From Piezodorus guildinii (lineage: Eukaryota; Arthropoda; Insecta; Hemiptera; Pentatomidae), in NCBI GenBank assembly GCA_023052935.1, contig CM041294.1:27826641-27890640 (forward strand): a stretch of DNA of 64,000 nucleotides, given 5' to 3'. How positions within the stretch are numbered: position 1 is the stretch's first letter; every line of letters starts with the position of its first letter. A program made the position numbers and the translations under genes. Below, in pieces: positions 1 to 10,225 of the stretch. Under the pieces are notes generated by a model. It was not told the DNA's origin and ran no database searches. It saw only the letters and a program-made list of their open reading frames with translations.

Positions 1-795
1 TGTCTCCTCACTTATTTTCCCCCACATTGACTACTGCTGCGGGGTAAATGGTGGCCTCTCGACTGTGTTTGAGTACAGGCTAAAGCGAATTATGAATACA
101 TTTTTAAGATTTGTCCTTGGCACACCGAAGAGGTATCATGTGACCCATTTATACAGTGAGTTAAAGTGGTTCCTTCCCTCAAACCGCAGACAATATTTCC
201 TAGGATCATACCTTTATCAAACCATCCACTCCCAGCTTACCTCCCTATATTCACAGACTTCTGCAATTTAAATCGTCAATCCACTCCCTCGAAAAAATAT
301 CACGCCATTCTGACCTTTATATTCCTATCCATAGAACAAAAACTTTTGATCATTCCTTTCTTGTCCGCTCTACTACTATCTGGAATTCCCTACCTACTCA
401 TATCCGCCATGCTTCTTCCCTACCATCATTCAAGGCTCAGCTGTTCCAGTACCTAAAGTCATCCGAAACATACGCTCATCAAGCCTGATATTTCAAATAA
501 AATATCAATTCATAAAGAAAATTTATTATTTATTGTTTATATTAAACTTAGTTAATAAATATGTTATTATGAACCAGTTTCAATGTCTTGTTTCATTCAA
601 CACTTATATTAGTATATTACTCTTTTATTTTTATTTACTCTCTTATATACTTTAATCCATTTTTTTTCTGTTATCATTGTAAATAAAAATTAATTATAAT
701 CCTTTGGACTTTTGGCCAGACACATCGTATATCTTAATTGTACATATCAATTGCTCCTAAGGGACCCTGTCCCAGAATAATAAAACATTTTCTTT
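1..795 (+). mobile_element. LINE-a 3' end (Jockey/CR1-like RT C-terminus), degenerate
   Basis: This is the 3' end of a non-LTR retrotransposon that enters from outside the window. Positions 2-270 encode the region after the reverse transcriptase palm (DYCC, then LKRIMNTFLRFVLG, then ELKWF). A frameshift near 255 moves the rest into frame 3, which runs to a TGA at 486-488 and contains TTIWNSLPTHIR and LPSFKAQLF. The same order of motifs is seen uninterrupted at 46965-47562, so the assignment rests on an internal comparison. The 3' UTR has a diagnostic GGCCAGACACATCGTATATC stretch (about 715) and ends near CCCAGAATAATAAAA (about 771-785). The copy is 5'-truncated by the window edge and inactive. 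Confidence 0.8.
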
Positions 796-1774
796 TCTAT
801 TCTATATATATATATATATTTATTTATTCTTCTTTATTCAAACTTTATTGATTTTTTTCTTTCCTTGTTTTTTAACTGCATATACATTTGTAGAAATATT
901 TTATTATAAGTTTTACAATTATTTTCTGTCATAAACTTTATCAAGATAATTTATAACTTTGTATTACTAAAAATGACCAACTGTATTTGTATTGGGGATT
1001 CCCTCTAAGACAACTTAATAAAAATACTGATTCAGAACAAGATACAAAGCATTTTGAATTGTCATAAATATTCAGTAAATTATAATGTTTGTCAAGCCTT
1101 CATTAACATGAAGTTATATCATCATTAAGGAAACTATAGTTGAAGTATTGAAGGAAGCTCTTCCATGAGACCTTTCTTTGAGGTATGAAGTTTTCTTGAA
1201 TAAACAAACTTAACTAGAAGTTTTAAGTGACATAGCTCACTAATGGTGGTGGGTGAGACGAAACTCAAATAAATGAACCAAGAAAGATAAACTTAATAAT
1301 ACAAAGACGCTGCAAAATATGGGTCTTAGAATGTAACGGAAGGAAAACTTTAATAAGTATGGTTTCATCATAGAGTTTTCGAAAGTGATTTTTGAAAATT
1401 TAATAATGATTAATATTCTATTCTATTAGAAAAACATCATATATAAATATAGAGTGTGTGTATATATGATATACACATAGATCTTAACACAAGGAAAAAT
1501 ATACTTTAGATGTTGTGGTGCAGATAAGGCAATATTTTGAGTTGGTAATTTTTACCTAAATGTAATTTTGAAGTACATAATCGACATGATGATGAAATGA
1601 AATGAGGATAAATCATTTCACATTACTTTTCTCAATATGAAATAGATATAGACCTACAGGTTCGTATATTTTTTTTGTAAAGATAATGAAATAATATATA
1701 CATGGTTTCAAGAAACATTTCCTTCTGCCATTGATTACAATATGAAAATAAATTTAAAAAGGTGATTTCTGCCT
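796..1774. other. AT-rich stretch, nothing recognised
   Basis: No open frame with a recognisable motif and no clear terminal repeats. A short (TA)n run lies at about 807-820. There is no support for a gene. Confidence 0.5.
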
Positions 1775-2071
1775 AAAATTGGAGGCTGATGTCTATTTCA
1801 CCACTATTTTATTGAAAAAATTCGCACAACGTTTCGGCTACAATGCCATCTACAGGTGGAGTGGAACAATTTAGATTTAATGTAAGTAGCTGCTTTCAAG
1901 TCAAAGCCTCATGTCTAGATCCTAAATTTAGACATGAGGCTTTGACTTGAAAGCAGCTACTCACATTAAATCTTAATTGTTCCTCTGCACCTGAAGATGG
2001 CATTGTAGCCGAAACGTAGTGCGATTTTTTTCAATAAAATAGTGGTGAAGTAAACATCATCCTCCAATTTT
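1775..2071. repeat. 297-bp near-perfect palindrome carrying hammerhead-like motifs
   Basis: Arms 1775-1917 and 1930-2071 are inverted copies separated by about 12 bp. Both arms carry the ordered blocks AAAATTGGAGG, CACCACTATTTTATTGAA, a CGAAACG-type block and TTTGACTTGAAAGCAGC. The right arm reads CTGAAGATGGC...GCCGAAACGTAGTGCGA. The layout (inverted arms each holding a GAAACGT block) matches the larger FB family in this window, which is linked to a Penelope-like ORF. This palindrome is therefore probably a non-autonomous Penelope-type terminal repeat pair, but no coding remnant is attached. Confidence 0.75.
1986..2024 (+). ncRNA. hammerhead-ribozyme-like motif
   Basis: Read 5' to 3': TGCAC (helix I strand), CTGAAGA (fits the CUGANGA core), one extra T, GGC-ATTGTA-GCC (helix II), GAAA, CGTA, GTGCGA. 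TGCAC pairs with GTGCG through four Watson-Crick pairs and one wobble. Cleavage would fall after the A of CGTA. ACGT around the site is self-complementary, so helix III could form between two copies, as in dimer-type hammerheads. The departure from the textbook core is the extra nucleotide before helix II. The partner in the left arm (1822-1860, minus strand) reads CTGTAGA, which breaks the core. Confidence 0.5.
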
Positions 2072-2253
2072 ATTCATAGAAATTTGACCTTCACCTAAAA
2101 GAATCTACACCTTATTAATTTCTGACAATATTAAGGCATATATACATACTATTTTGCCCTAGCAAAAAATAAAGTAATAATCAAAGCACAATAAAATTCA
2201 ATAATCAAATTTAAGATAGGAGTAATAAAGAGAGAAAAACATGTAATTTATAT

Positions 2254-2434
2254 ATGTGTATATATATATATATATATATTGACTATTTTTTGACATTGAG
2301 TCAAAAATGAATGAGAAAATTATTCTAAAAATTATAATAAAAGATTTGTATAAATGTAGATAGAATAAAAAAAAAAAAAAATCAATAAAGTTAGAATAAG
2401 AAAGAATAAAAAAAAAAAATTATATATATACGAG

Positions 2435-2498
<64 letters not shown>
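2254..2498. repeat. (TA)n microsatellites
   Basis: Alternating TA runs at about 2254-2279 and about 2434-2497, with A-rich tracts between them at about 2369-2383 and 2409-2420. Confidence 0.9.
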
Positions 2499-2499
<1 letters not shown>

Positions 2500-2511
2500 T
2501 TATCTACAGGT

Positions 2512-2610
2512 GTTGAGGTTCAGTCATTAAATAAGAAATTTTTGTTTAGATTGCGTTTCGAGAATTTATTGTTCTAATATTCATAAAAAATTTAGACAAA
2601 ATAATGTTTT
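2512..2610. repeat. dispersed repeat fragment with CGTTTCGAGA block
   Basis: The segment TTCAGTCATTAAATAA followed by GCGTTTCGAGAATTTATTGT and TCTAATAT is shared with 51590-51660. On the minus strand both copies read AGAACAATAAA...CTCGAAACG, recalling the GAAACG blocks of the Penelope-type repeats here. No full hammerhead core is visible. Confidence 0.5.
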
Positions 2611-2679
2611 AAATAGATCGGTGTGGACTACCCCTAATATACCCTAAACTTTGAAAGAACACTAAAATATCTGAGGATT

Positions 2680-2812
2680 ATCATGATAACAGCATATTTA
2701 GGTCTACATGGATTATTTTATTTGTGCCAAAGTAAGGTGTCAAAGTTAAGATCTTTCGGAGGATTTTGGATTGCAAGGACTCAATGCGGGAGGAATTGGA
2801 TGGTTTAGAAAA
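2680..2812 (-). pseudogene. LINE-b RT C-terminal fragment
   Basis: The minus-strand frame contains SNSSRIESLQSKILRKIL followed by TNKIIHVDLN, which matches the C-terminal part of the better preserved LINE-b copies at 41512-42339, 42844-43580 and 53196-54065. Only about 40 codons are alignable. It is a short truncated relic. Confidence 0.75.
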
Positions 2813-3332
2813 ATGGTAATTGTGTGTTTGGTTTTCGTACTTTAAAGTAGCGTATTGAAGCATGAATTTCATCAGTGAACTAAAACAATGTTTCACTAAA
2901 TCGAGCACCATATAGTATTTCATCGAATTAAAAAAGCTGGTTGGCAGTTCATAAGTTATAATTTTTTTTTTGTTACTTTAGTTTTTACAATTAGTTCTAG
3001 TATAGCAATAAACATGGAATCCAATGTTTTCACAGCAATATATTGTTGGACGATCTAAACATTAATCATTACAGAGAATGGTAGTTGAGGAATGCCCCTG
3101 TTCTAAAGCGAAGCCATTAATTGTAGTTTGCGAGTGATCAGGGCCCTATTGCCTACGATTAGTTAATTTACATCTATAATTAATATCCATGGTCTCAGGA
3201 CCCATTAATTATTATTGAATTTGAAAATATTACGACCATCAATAATAATATTTGATGTTTTAGTTTAAATGATTTTGTAATATGGATTTTATTAGTACTT
3301 TCAGGAGGAGGAATATGGCTATAAGAAATAAA
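2813..3332. other. AT-rich stretch, nothing recognised
   Basis: No motif-bearing frame, RNA gene or clear repeat was found here. Confidence 0.4.
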
Positions 3333-3726
3333 ATTAAAGGTAGATATTTGGGCTCATTAATTTCTTCCAAAAACTTAATTTTTTATTAAATCACACTTTC
3401 AAAGTTTCGGGATCTAGTCCCATCATCAGGACTCTTTACTTTCCATCATATAATTTTGCAGTAATCTATTAAGTTGTTCACTAAAAGTATTATTTATTAA
3501 ACTGCTTCATATGGTAGCCGCCATTACTCATATATAAATTCATTACATCAATATATTCCAATCAACGAAAGATCTAACATAATATTAAAGGTAGATATTT
3601 GGGCTCATTAATTAATTTTAATTAAAGAAAAAATTATGTTTTTAGAAGAAATTAATTAGGCCAAATATCTACCTTTCATGTTATGCTAGATCTTCCGTTG
3701 ATTGGAATATATTGATATAATAAATT
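3333..3726. repeat. inverted-repeat element, second hammerhead-like family
   Basis: GTAGATATTTGGGCTCATTA occurs at about 3341 and again at about 3591, and its inverse at about 3652-3680. The block 3548-3625 pairs with 3640-3722 as a hairpin ending in CAATATATTCCAATCAACG. The internal sequence TTTCGGGATCTAGTCCCATC is shared, inverted, with 9990-10225. This is a second small inverted-repeat family with a GAAAC block, probably Penelope-type and non-autonomous. Confidence 0.65.
3405..3429 (-). ncRNA. hammerhead-like motif, degenerate
   Basis: Minus strand: CTGATGA, an extra T, GGGA-CTAGA-TCCC, GAAA, then CTTT where the other copy has CGTT. Core and helix II are intact, but the ACGT around the putative cleavage site is lost. 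Compare 10072-10100. Confidence 0.4.
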
Positions 3727-3850
3727 TAAAATAGAAATAAAAATAGAAATAGAAAATAATTTTTATTCTGGGACTGGGTCCCCTAAGAATAACAGAATTG
3801 TACCTTTAAATATACATCATGTCTGGCCAACAGACCGAAGGAACATAATT
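3727..3850 (-). mobile_element. LINE-a 3'-UTR fragment
   Basis: The reverse complement carries the ordered LINE-a 3' blocks: GGCCAGACATGATGTATATT, then ACAATTCTGTTATTCTTAGG and GGACCCAGTCCCAGAATAAA, followed by an A/T tail with TTTCTATTT units. It matches 715-790. It is a strongly 5'-truncated insertion. Confidence 0.75.
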
Positions 3851-3901
3851 AATTACTTATTACACAGATGGGTTAATTCGAGTATTCATGTCACACACGA
3901 A

Positions 3902-3905
<4 letters not shown>

Positions 3906-3935
<30 letters not shown>
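3906..3935. repeat. (CA)n microsatellite
   Basis: About 15 tandem CA units. The frame that crosses it is an artefact of the repeat. Confidence 0.95.
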
Positions 3936-3939
<4 letters not shown>

Positions 3940-4085
3940 TATATAAAAATATGATATGATAAAATAAAATAAAAACAGTTCTTGAAAAATATTGTAATAT
4001 TGCGTTTAAATAAAGAACAAATATTACTTTTCTTTCAAAGTGTGATATTAGGAACATAAGAATCACTGTATTTAAGCGTCTTTTT

Positions 4086-4441
4086 GGGATAATATTTATT
4101 TATTTGTAACATAAAGGCTTTTCAACCATAGAGGTTATTTTAGCCCTAAACTAATAATGCAGATACAATATAATAAAAGTAATAATACATACATATATAC
4201 TAATAATAATACATACATGATAAATAATAAAATACAATCCAAACAATATACATAATATACGAAATAATACATACAATACGAAAATAATACATACAAATAT
4301 ACTTATCACAAAATACATAATACATAATAAAATAAAATACATAATACACTAAAAAATAACATAAATACAAACAATTATATAAGATAGCTACATATAAGAA
4401 AAGAATTAAAAGAAAAAAAAATCATAAATAATAATAACAAT

Positions 4442-4495
<54 letters not shown>

Positions 4496-4500
4496 AAATA
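4086..4500. repeat. LINE-like 3' tail plus (TA/ATAC)-rich simple sequence
   Basis: 4095-4150 on the minus strand resembles a LINE terminus (CTAAAATAACCTCTATGG then CAAATAAATAAA). 4160-4345 is built of ATAATACATAC-type units, and 4447-4488 is a (TA)n run. No coding content. Confidence 0.5.
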
Positions 4501-4511
4501 AAAACAGGAAC

Positions 4512-4534
4512 TTTTTTTTTTTTTTTTTTTTTTT
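4512..4534 (-). other. poly(A) tail of the I-like LINE
   Basis: An uninterrupted run of 23 T on the plus strand, directly beyond the ORF2 3' UTR. It marks the 3' end of the insertion and its minus-strand orientation. Confidence 0.9.
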
Positions 4535-4632
4535 AAATTTTGGAAAATATTGATGTGTCTTTTAGATAATTCATCAGTTTGGTGGCTGACTCCTGGGTAT
4601 TTTGTAATATTGTCCCAATATCATTCTCCATA

Positions 4633-7600
4633 CTAATCCCTCTTCGCTCGGCTTCGAAGGAAAAGCAATCCAACAGTATATGTGGTACTGTGAGGAGAAC
4701 CCCACAGGAGGTACATCAGGTAGCCGTGGGTAAGTCTTGTGAGGCCAATCCTCAGTCGAGCCAGTACCACTTCCTCCTTCCTGCACAACCGTAGGTCTGC
4801 TCGGTTGGGTTTCACTGAAGGCTCGACTACTCTAAGTTTATTCTCCCTCATAAAAAACCATACTTTTTGCCAATGTTCTGTGGCCTTTTCTTTTATGAGG
4901 GCGATTACTTCCCGCGTTGACGCACCCGGAACAAACAGACCTTCTGTTACAGCTAATTTCGCTTTGGTATCAGCTAGCTCGTTTCCTTTTATGCCACAGT
5001 GACCAGGTAACCATATAAATTCTATTCTACTACCAACCCTCTCCAATGCCTTTAATTGTGTTAATGTATCTACCACAAGTGGGTCCACAGAAAATGTATT
5101 TGTTAAAGCCTTAAGAGCCGACTTGGAATCTGTGCAGATAAATGCGTTCCCTGTGCTGCTAATGTAATCATGCACCGCGCGATTTATTGCAAGCAACTCA
5201 GCGTGATATGATGAACAAAAAGGTGGTAACGAATACATTTTTACGCCCTCCGAGATTACAGCGGAGCCCACTCCATCTGTTGTTTTGGATCCATCCGTAT
5301 AAATATAGGTCTACCCGCTATGTTTCCGCTGGAATTGCACAAATTGCAATTTCTGTTCCAATTGGCTGATTATATCTTTGCCCCTTTTGCAGTTCATACG
5401 GTGTGTTTTAGGTATTGAATGTAGCCACGGTTCTGATTGCAATAGCCGAAAGACCAGAGGCGTCGGTAAGGAATGAAGGTCAAGTTTGGATCTGTGTACA
5501 GAGCATCTTTCTGGTAGTGAAAGTTTCAACTGGTTAATTTGTTGGTTCATTTCTGACTGGCCGAACAAATTATTTAATGGGTGATTTGGTCGAGATAGAA
5601 CTTTAACGTAATACGCTAAGTCTAGAATCTCTCTCCGTATACTCAGAGGCATTACACCAGCTTCAACTTCAAGACTAGCGGTGGGACTTGAGCGGAAAGC
5701 GCCCGTGGCTATGCGAAGAGCTGTGTTTTGAACCGGCTCAAGCATCTCTAGCGTTCTTTTGCTCGCGGAGCCGTATGCTGTACAAGCATATTCCAATTTG
5801 GGACGTATAAGAGTCAAATATAATCGGATTAAGCTGATTCTGTCCGCTCCCCAGTTATAATTATTAGCAATTTTTAAAACATTTAAAGCCTGAAAACAAT
5901 TTGACCTAACTTGTTTAATATGAGAAGTCCACCTAAGAGAGCGGTCTAAAATTACACCGAGATATTTTACGCTTGTTCGATATGGTATTTCTTACCCCCT
6001 GATTTTAACGTTTTCGACAGTAAAATTTTGCTTTCTTGTAAATAGTATCGCCTGAGATTTGGGGACAGATATTCTAAAGCCGTGGTTGTCTAGCCAAGAA
6101 GTAATGTTTAATAAAGACTCCTGTAAAATATTGCGCATATGAGTTGGATACTTACCCTTTACATACACCACAACATCATCAGCATACATCAAGGCTGTAG
6201 CTGGTAGCTTTAGGGCTGTGGCAACTCAATCTATGACCAGGCTGAATAAGATTGGGCTTAGAACGCTTCCTTGTGGGACGCCGCTAGACTGCTCAAATAT
6301 CCTTGATAGAACACTGCCGGATTTTATGTAAAACGTTCTATTACTTAGGAAGTTCGAAATGAATTGAAATAGTTGACCATAAATCCCAATTTCCGATAAT
6401 TTTCCCAAAATATTAGTTTTGTTTACTGAATTAAACGCATTTTCGATATCCAAGAAAACGGCTAGAAGGGATTCTTTTGATCTAAATGATCCTAAAACTT
6501 CAGTTTCCAGCTTTATTAAATTATCCGATGTTGATCTACCAGACCGAAAGCCACTTTGCCAAACGTTTAGTAAATTGTTCCTTTCGATAAACCATTTTAA
6601 ACGATTCGCGACCATTCGTTCCAATAGCTTAAAAAGGCAACTAGTGAGTGCGATCGGACGGTAACTAGAAGTTAATTCTTTAGGCTTACCTTTTTTAAGG
6701 ATTGGTATAATTTCCGACTTGTGCCAATCGTCGGGGAAGAAGGTGGAGCAGTAAGCCTTGTTTAGAAATTTATGAATTTGAATTTTGTTGTAATATGAAA
6801 GATTTTTCAACATACTGTACGTTATTTTATCAGGTCCCGGAGAGCATTCCTTACATGATTTTAAAGCTCGGCTGAATTCTAAGTATGAAAAAGGAAGGTT
6901 CAAAGTCTCAACTTGGACGCCCACCCGAACTGAATCATTTGTCGATGTCGCTAAGTGTTCATCAGGTGGTGATGAAAATGTCAAGCTGAAATATTCTCCA
7001 ATAGCATTGACTAAAGCCACAGGATCCGTGATCAAAGCATTATTTTTTTTGAGCACGTTTAGGGAGACAGGTGGTTTTCGACCCATTATTTTCCGTACTA
7101 TATCCCAAACTTCGGTAACCGGAGTGTTAATATTTATTTTGGATACGAACTCCCGCCAGCAGATTTTTTTATTTTGTTTTACAATATAACGTGCATGTTT
7201 TCGAGCTGTGACATATTTTTCAAAATTTTCAGAACTCGGTTTATTTTTAAATTTTCGGAGCGCTCTTTTTCTTTTGTTTATAGCTATAGAGCAATCTTTA
7301 GTCCACCAAGGGACAGAGATCCCCCTATTATTTGGCCTACTTTTGGGAATTGAGCAATCAGCTGCGTAAATAATGGTTTGCTTGATCATATCATATTGTG
7401 TTGCTAAATCGTTTTCATGAAACTGCAGGGAGGAAAAGTCTGCCAAAGATCGATAGTGATCCCAGTCGGCACGCTTTATAAGCCATCGCGAGGGGGGCAA
7501 CATGGTTGGAACTCTATCAAGGTAGTCAATTTTAATAGGGTAATGATCACTACCATATGTATCATTCATTGTGCGCCATCCTAATTTTGAAGATATATTT

Positions 7601-8187
7601 GGGGTTGTTAAAGATAGATCGATACTGGATAATGTGCCAGTCCGAGGACATATATAAGTGTGGGATAAGTCATTTAAAATAATTAAATTTTTGGCATCTA
7701 TGAAAGCCTCTACAAGCTTCCCTCCATTATCAGATTGTGAGGCACCCCAGAGAGGGCTGTGACAGTTGAAGTCACCAAGCCAAAGCACTGGTGCTGGAAG
7801 TTCGTCGCTTAGGTCATATAATGCGCTGGTCGGAAAATTATTAGCAGGGGGTATATATATACAACATATAGTCATAGGAAGAGGCGCCAAGATCTGGACG
7901 GCTACAGCTTGTAGGGTAGATCTTAATGGGAGATGGAAGCAGGGGACATCATGAGCCGCCAATATAGCAACTCCACCGCATGCTTTTTTCCCTTCTGTGT
8001 AGTCTTTTCGGAAGATTTGAAAATTTCTAAATTTCGCACTATGTTTTGGCAGTAAGTGTGTTTCTTGCAAACAAATTATGTTGGTTTTAAATTCCCGCAC
8101 TACGATTTCCAAATCATCTTTGTGATGAAGAAACCCACGTATATTCCATTGGAGTACATTCATAAGTAGGCGAGGAGAAATATGCAC
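4633..8187 (-). pseudogene. ORF2 of I-like LINE: endonuclease, reverse transcriptase, RNase H
   Basis: One reading frame of about 1185 codons with three in-frame stops (TGA 6226-6228, TAA 5992-5994, TAG 5311-5313). Endonuclease at residues 9-235: QETHL at 41-45, GDFN at 138-141, SDH at 213-215. RT at about 488-740: YRPIALTS, QSGFRSGRST, the first catalytic Asp in FLDIENAF, GVPQGSVLSP, and YADD at 668-671. RNase H from about 960: YTDGS, HAELLAI, TDSKSA and GHCGIKGNELAD, so its catalytic residues are all kept. After about 4720 the expected cysteine tail is out of frame, implying a 1-nt shift. The protein would nick target DNA, copy the element RNA and remove the RNA strand. The second Met (8163), just before NVLQWNIRG, is an alternative start. 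Confidence 0.85.
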
Positions 8188-8205
8188 AACTTGTTAACTT
8201 ATTGT

Positions 8206-9533
8206 TTACTGAGGTGTAGTTAATTTTTGTTTGGTCTTCCCTCGTGTCCGCTGTTGTTGCGGGGGCGAGGCTTTGTTTACCTGAGCTGATTTAGAAATTT
8301 CTTTTGTAATTGAGTTGGATATCAAACTTTGTAACGAATAATCTTTATTAATTTCATTTAATGGATGCCCGTTATGTATTAACTTTTCGAGATTAGATGT
8401 TTCGGGAGATATATTTTTTATTTTATCATCTGGTGTAGTAGCCGAGTTGGTCTCGTTAGCGTTTATTTGGTTAGTATTTAGTGAAATCGGATTAAAACAT
8501 GTGTTTTTAGTTTCGAGCGATGTTGAGGAACTACTTTTTTGTTGATTTGCGTTGCTTGGCAATGGGTTGTTTTGTACATAAGTATCTCGCGTACTGATTT
8601 TTGATTCTACAGCTTGAATTTTTACCATTAATGATTCAATTTGGGATGCAAGTTTTTCCAATTGTTTATTTAAATCTATACTTGGAGCCGGAGTAGATAC
8701 AATAGTAGAGTAGCTCCCCGTAGAGGGAACTATGGGTGTTCTATTTTCTATAATTTTTTTAGCTACGGGATAAGGTATTCTATCGGTTACTTTTAATTTT
8801 TGAATTTCTTTTTCTTTTAAAAATATGGGACACAAATGTGACCATGCTAGATGCGAGTCAGAACTGTTAATGCATTTTATGGGGTTGCTACATCCCTCAC
8901 CGTGTTTGGGCCGACTGCAATTACCACAAATATTTCGTTGGCAGTTACGGGAATTGTGATTAAAAGAAAAACAATTAAAACATTGGAGAGGGTTTGGAAT
9001 ATAAGGCCTAACCTTAATGTTAATAAAATCTAATTTAAGGTTACCTGGCAACTCTGGTTTCTCAAAGGTTATGATGAGCAGAGAGGTGGGGACCTTAGTT
9101 TCTCCTGATCTTCTGTAAATTCTTCTTACTTCTATCACACCTTCATGTCGTAATTCTTCCTTAAGCTCTTGTTCAGTACAGCTATTAAATTCAGGGCAGT
9201 AAATAACACCTTTTGTATAATTCAAAAATGGGTGCAGTGTAAAGTTGACTTCCGAGTTTTCATATTTTTTAAATTTAGAAAATCTTTCTCATTATTTACT
9301 TCTAGTAACAGATTCCCATTTCTTAATAATTTTACTTTTATTTGTGGTGCAAAGCTTTTGAAGAATCTACATAACTTGAATGGGCTAGAGGTTCGGAATG
9401 TCTTACCCTCTTCTGTAAAAGATACAACTATATATTTCTTGATCCAAGTAATTCCAGTCCGTTTTGAGTGGCAAGCGAATATATCCGGCGGTTTTGGGTC
9501 CTGATTTCCAACCATTTTGGTCATCGTATCCAT
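8206..9533 (-). pseudogene. ORF1 (gag-like, zinc knuckles) of I-like LINE
   Basis: About 440 codons in two frames: 9533-9222 and then 9225-8206. The break is a one-base shift in or near the T5 run at about 9228. The conserved middle has CFNCFSFNHNSRNC (CX2CX4HX4C), then CGNCSRPKHGEGC, then a third knuckle reading CINSSDSHLAWSHLC in which the expected second Cys is Ser. The C-terminal third is rich in Ser, Asn, Gln and Lys with a short coiled-coil-like stretch (LEKLASQIESLMVKIQAVES). LINE ORF1 proteins bind the element RNA. Eighteen nucleotides separate its stop from ORF2. Confidence 0.8.
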
Positions 9534-9862
9534 AAGGGCTTATCTACTACTGGATGGCATCCGTTGTCGGCACGGCTTTTGAAGAGTACTGCCTTACTAT
9601 CAAAGGTGCCGAAACTTCAAAGGCCTGCACACCGCGATGTTAACACAGTTGGCACAAGACTCTCCTGTGATCTATTAATAAAATAAGATATTCTTGGTAA
9701 TAAGTAATCCACAAGGGCTTATCTGGTGCTGGGTAGCATCCGCTGCCGGCGCGGCTTCTGAGAAGAGTATTGTCACACAGTCAAAGATGCCGAAACTTCA
9801 AAGAACGCACACCGCGATGTGAACTCCTCGACGGTTCACAGAAGACTCCTTTTGGGATAATA
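9534..9862 (-). promoter_or_regulatory. duplicated 5' UTR units of the I-like LINE
   Basis: Two tandem units of about 180 bp start at about 9531 and 9711 (plus coordinates). They share AAGGGCTTATCT, GCCGAAACTTCAAAG and GCACACCGCGATGT in the same order and orientation. They lie directly upstream of ORF1 on its strand. Some LINEs carry promoter activity in such repeated 5' monomers; promoter function here is inference. Confidence 0.6.
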
Positions 9863-9867
9863 AAAGG

Positions 9868-9990
9868 TATTGTAAAAGTTGGGATTTGAAGCAGCATGGC
9901 GGATATGAGTAGGTAGAGAATTCTAAAAAATAGATGAGCTGACCAGGAAGGAACGATCAAAAGTTTTAGTGCTATGGGTAATGGCGGTTA
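9868..9990 (-). mobile_element. LINE-a coding fragment
   Basis: The reverse complement shares ACTTTTGATCGTTCCTTCC, GGAATTC-like and CCTACTCATATCCGCCATGC blocks with LINE-a at 345-415. It is about 110 bp long and abuts the 5' end of the I-like LINE. Confidence 0.7.
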
Positions 9991-10225
9991 CCATATGAAG
10001 CTGTTTAATAATAATTTGAGTGATGAACTCAATAAATTACAGCAAAATTATATGATGGAAAATAAAGAGTTCTGATGATGGGACTAGATCCCGAAACGTT
10101 AAATGTGTGATTTAATAAAAAATTAAGTTTTGGAAGAACTTAATCAGCCCAAATATTTACCTTTAATATTATGCTAGACCTTCTGTTGATTGGAATATAT
10201 TGATATAATAAAATTAAGTGTTGAG
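9991..10225 (+). repeat. copy of the second inverted-repeat family
   Basis: CAGCAAAATTATATGATGGA, the CTGATGATGGGACTAGATCC block, AGCCCAAATATTTACC and CTGTTGATTGGAATATATTG follow in the same order as in the inverse of 3333-3726. This copy has one arm only. Confidence 0.7.
10072..10100 (+). ncRNA. hammerhead-like motif
   Basis: CTGATGA, an extra T, GGGA-CTAGA-TCCC (perfect 4-bp helix II), GAAA, CGTT. Helix I pairing with the upstream GAGTT is weak, so activity is less likely than for the motif at 1986-2024. Confidence 0.4.

Larger units (their letters stand above)
4511..9862 (-). mobile_element. near-full-length I-like LINE (ORF1, ORF2 with EN-RT-RNase H)
   Basis: A non-LTR retrotransposon of about 5.35 kb on the minus strand: 5' UTR with two tandem units (9534-9862), ORF1 (9533-8206), an 18-nt gap, ORF2 (8187-4633) and a 23-nt poly(A) tail (T run at 4512-4534). 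An apurinic-type endonuclease before the RT and an RNase H after it place it in the I/LOA/R1 side of the LINE tree; I favour an I-like element. Decay is light: one ORF1 frameshift, three in-frame ORF2 stops and a probable 3' frameshift, so it inserted fairly recently. I found no convincing target-site duplication. Confidence 0.85.

Noticed and set aside
3860..4342. Two minus-strand frames (68 and 63 codons) rich in Cys, Val and Ile
   Set aside because: They are translations of CA and ATAC simple repeats.
4490..9880. Target-site duplication of the I-like LINE (AATAAAA near 4496 and 9858)
   Set aside because: Seven A/T bases in AT-rich DNA are not significant and the 5' boundary is uncertain.
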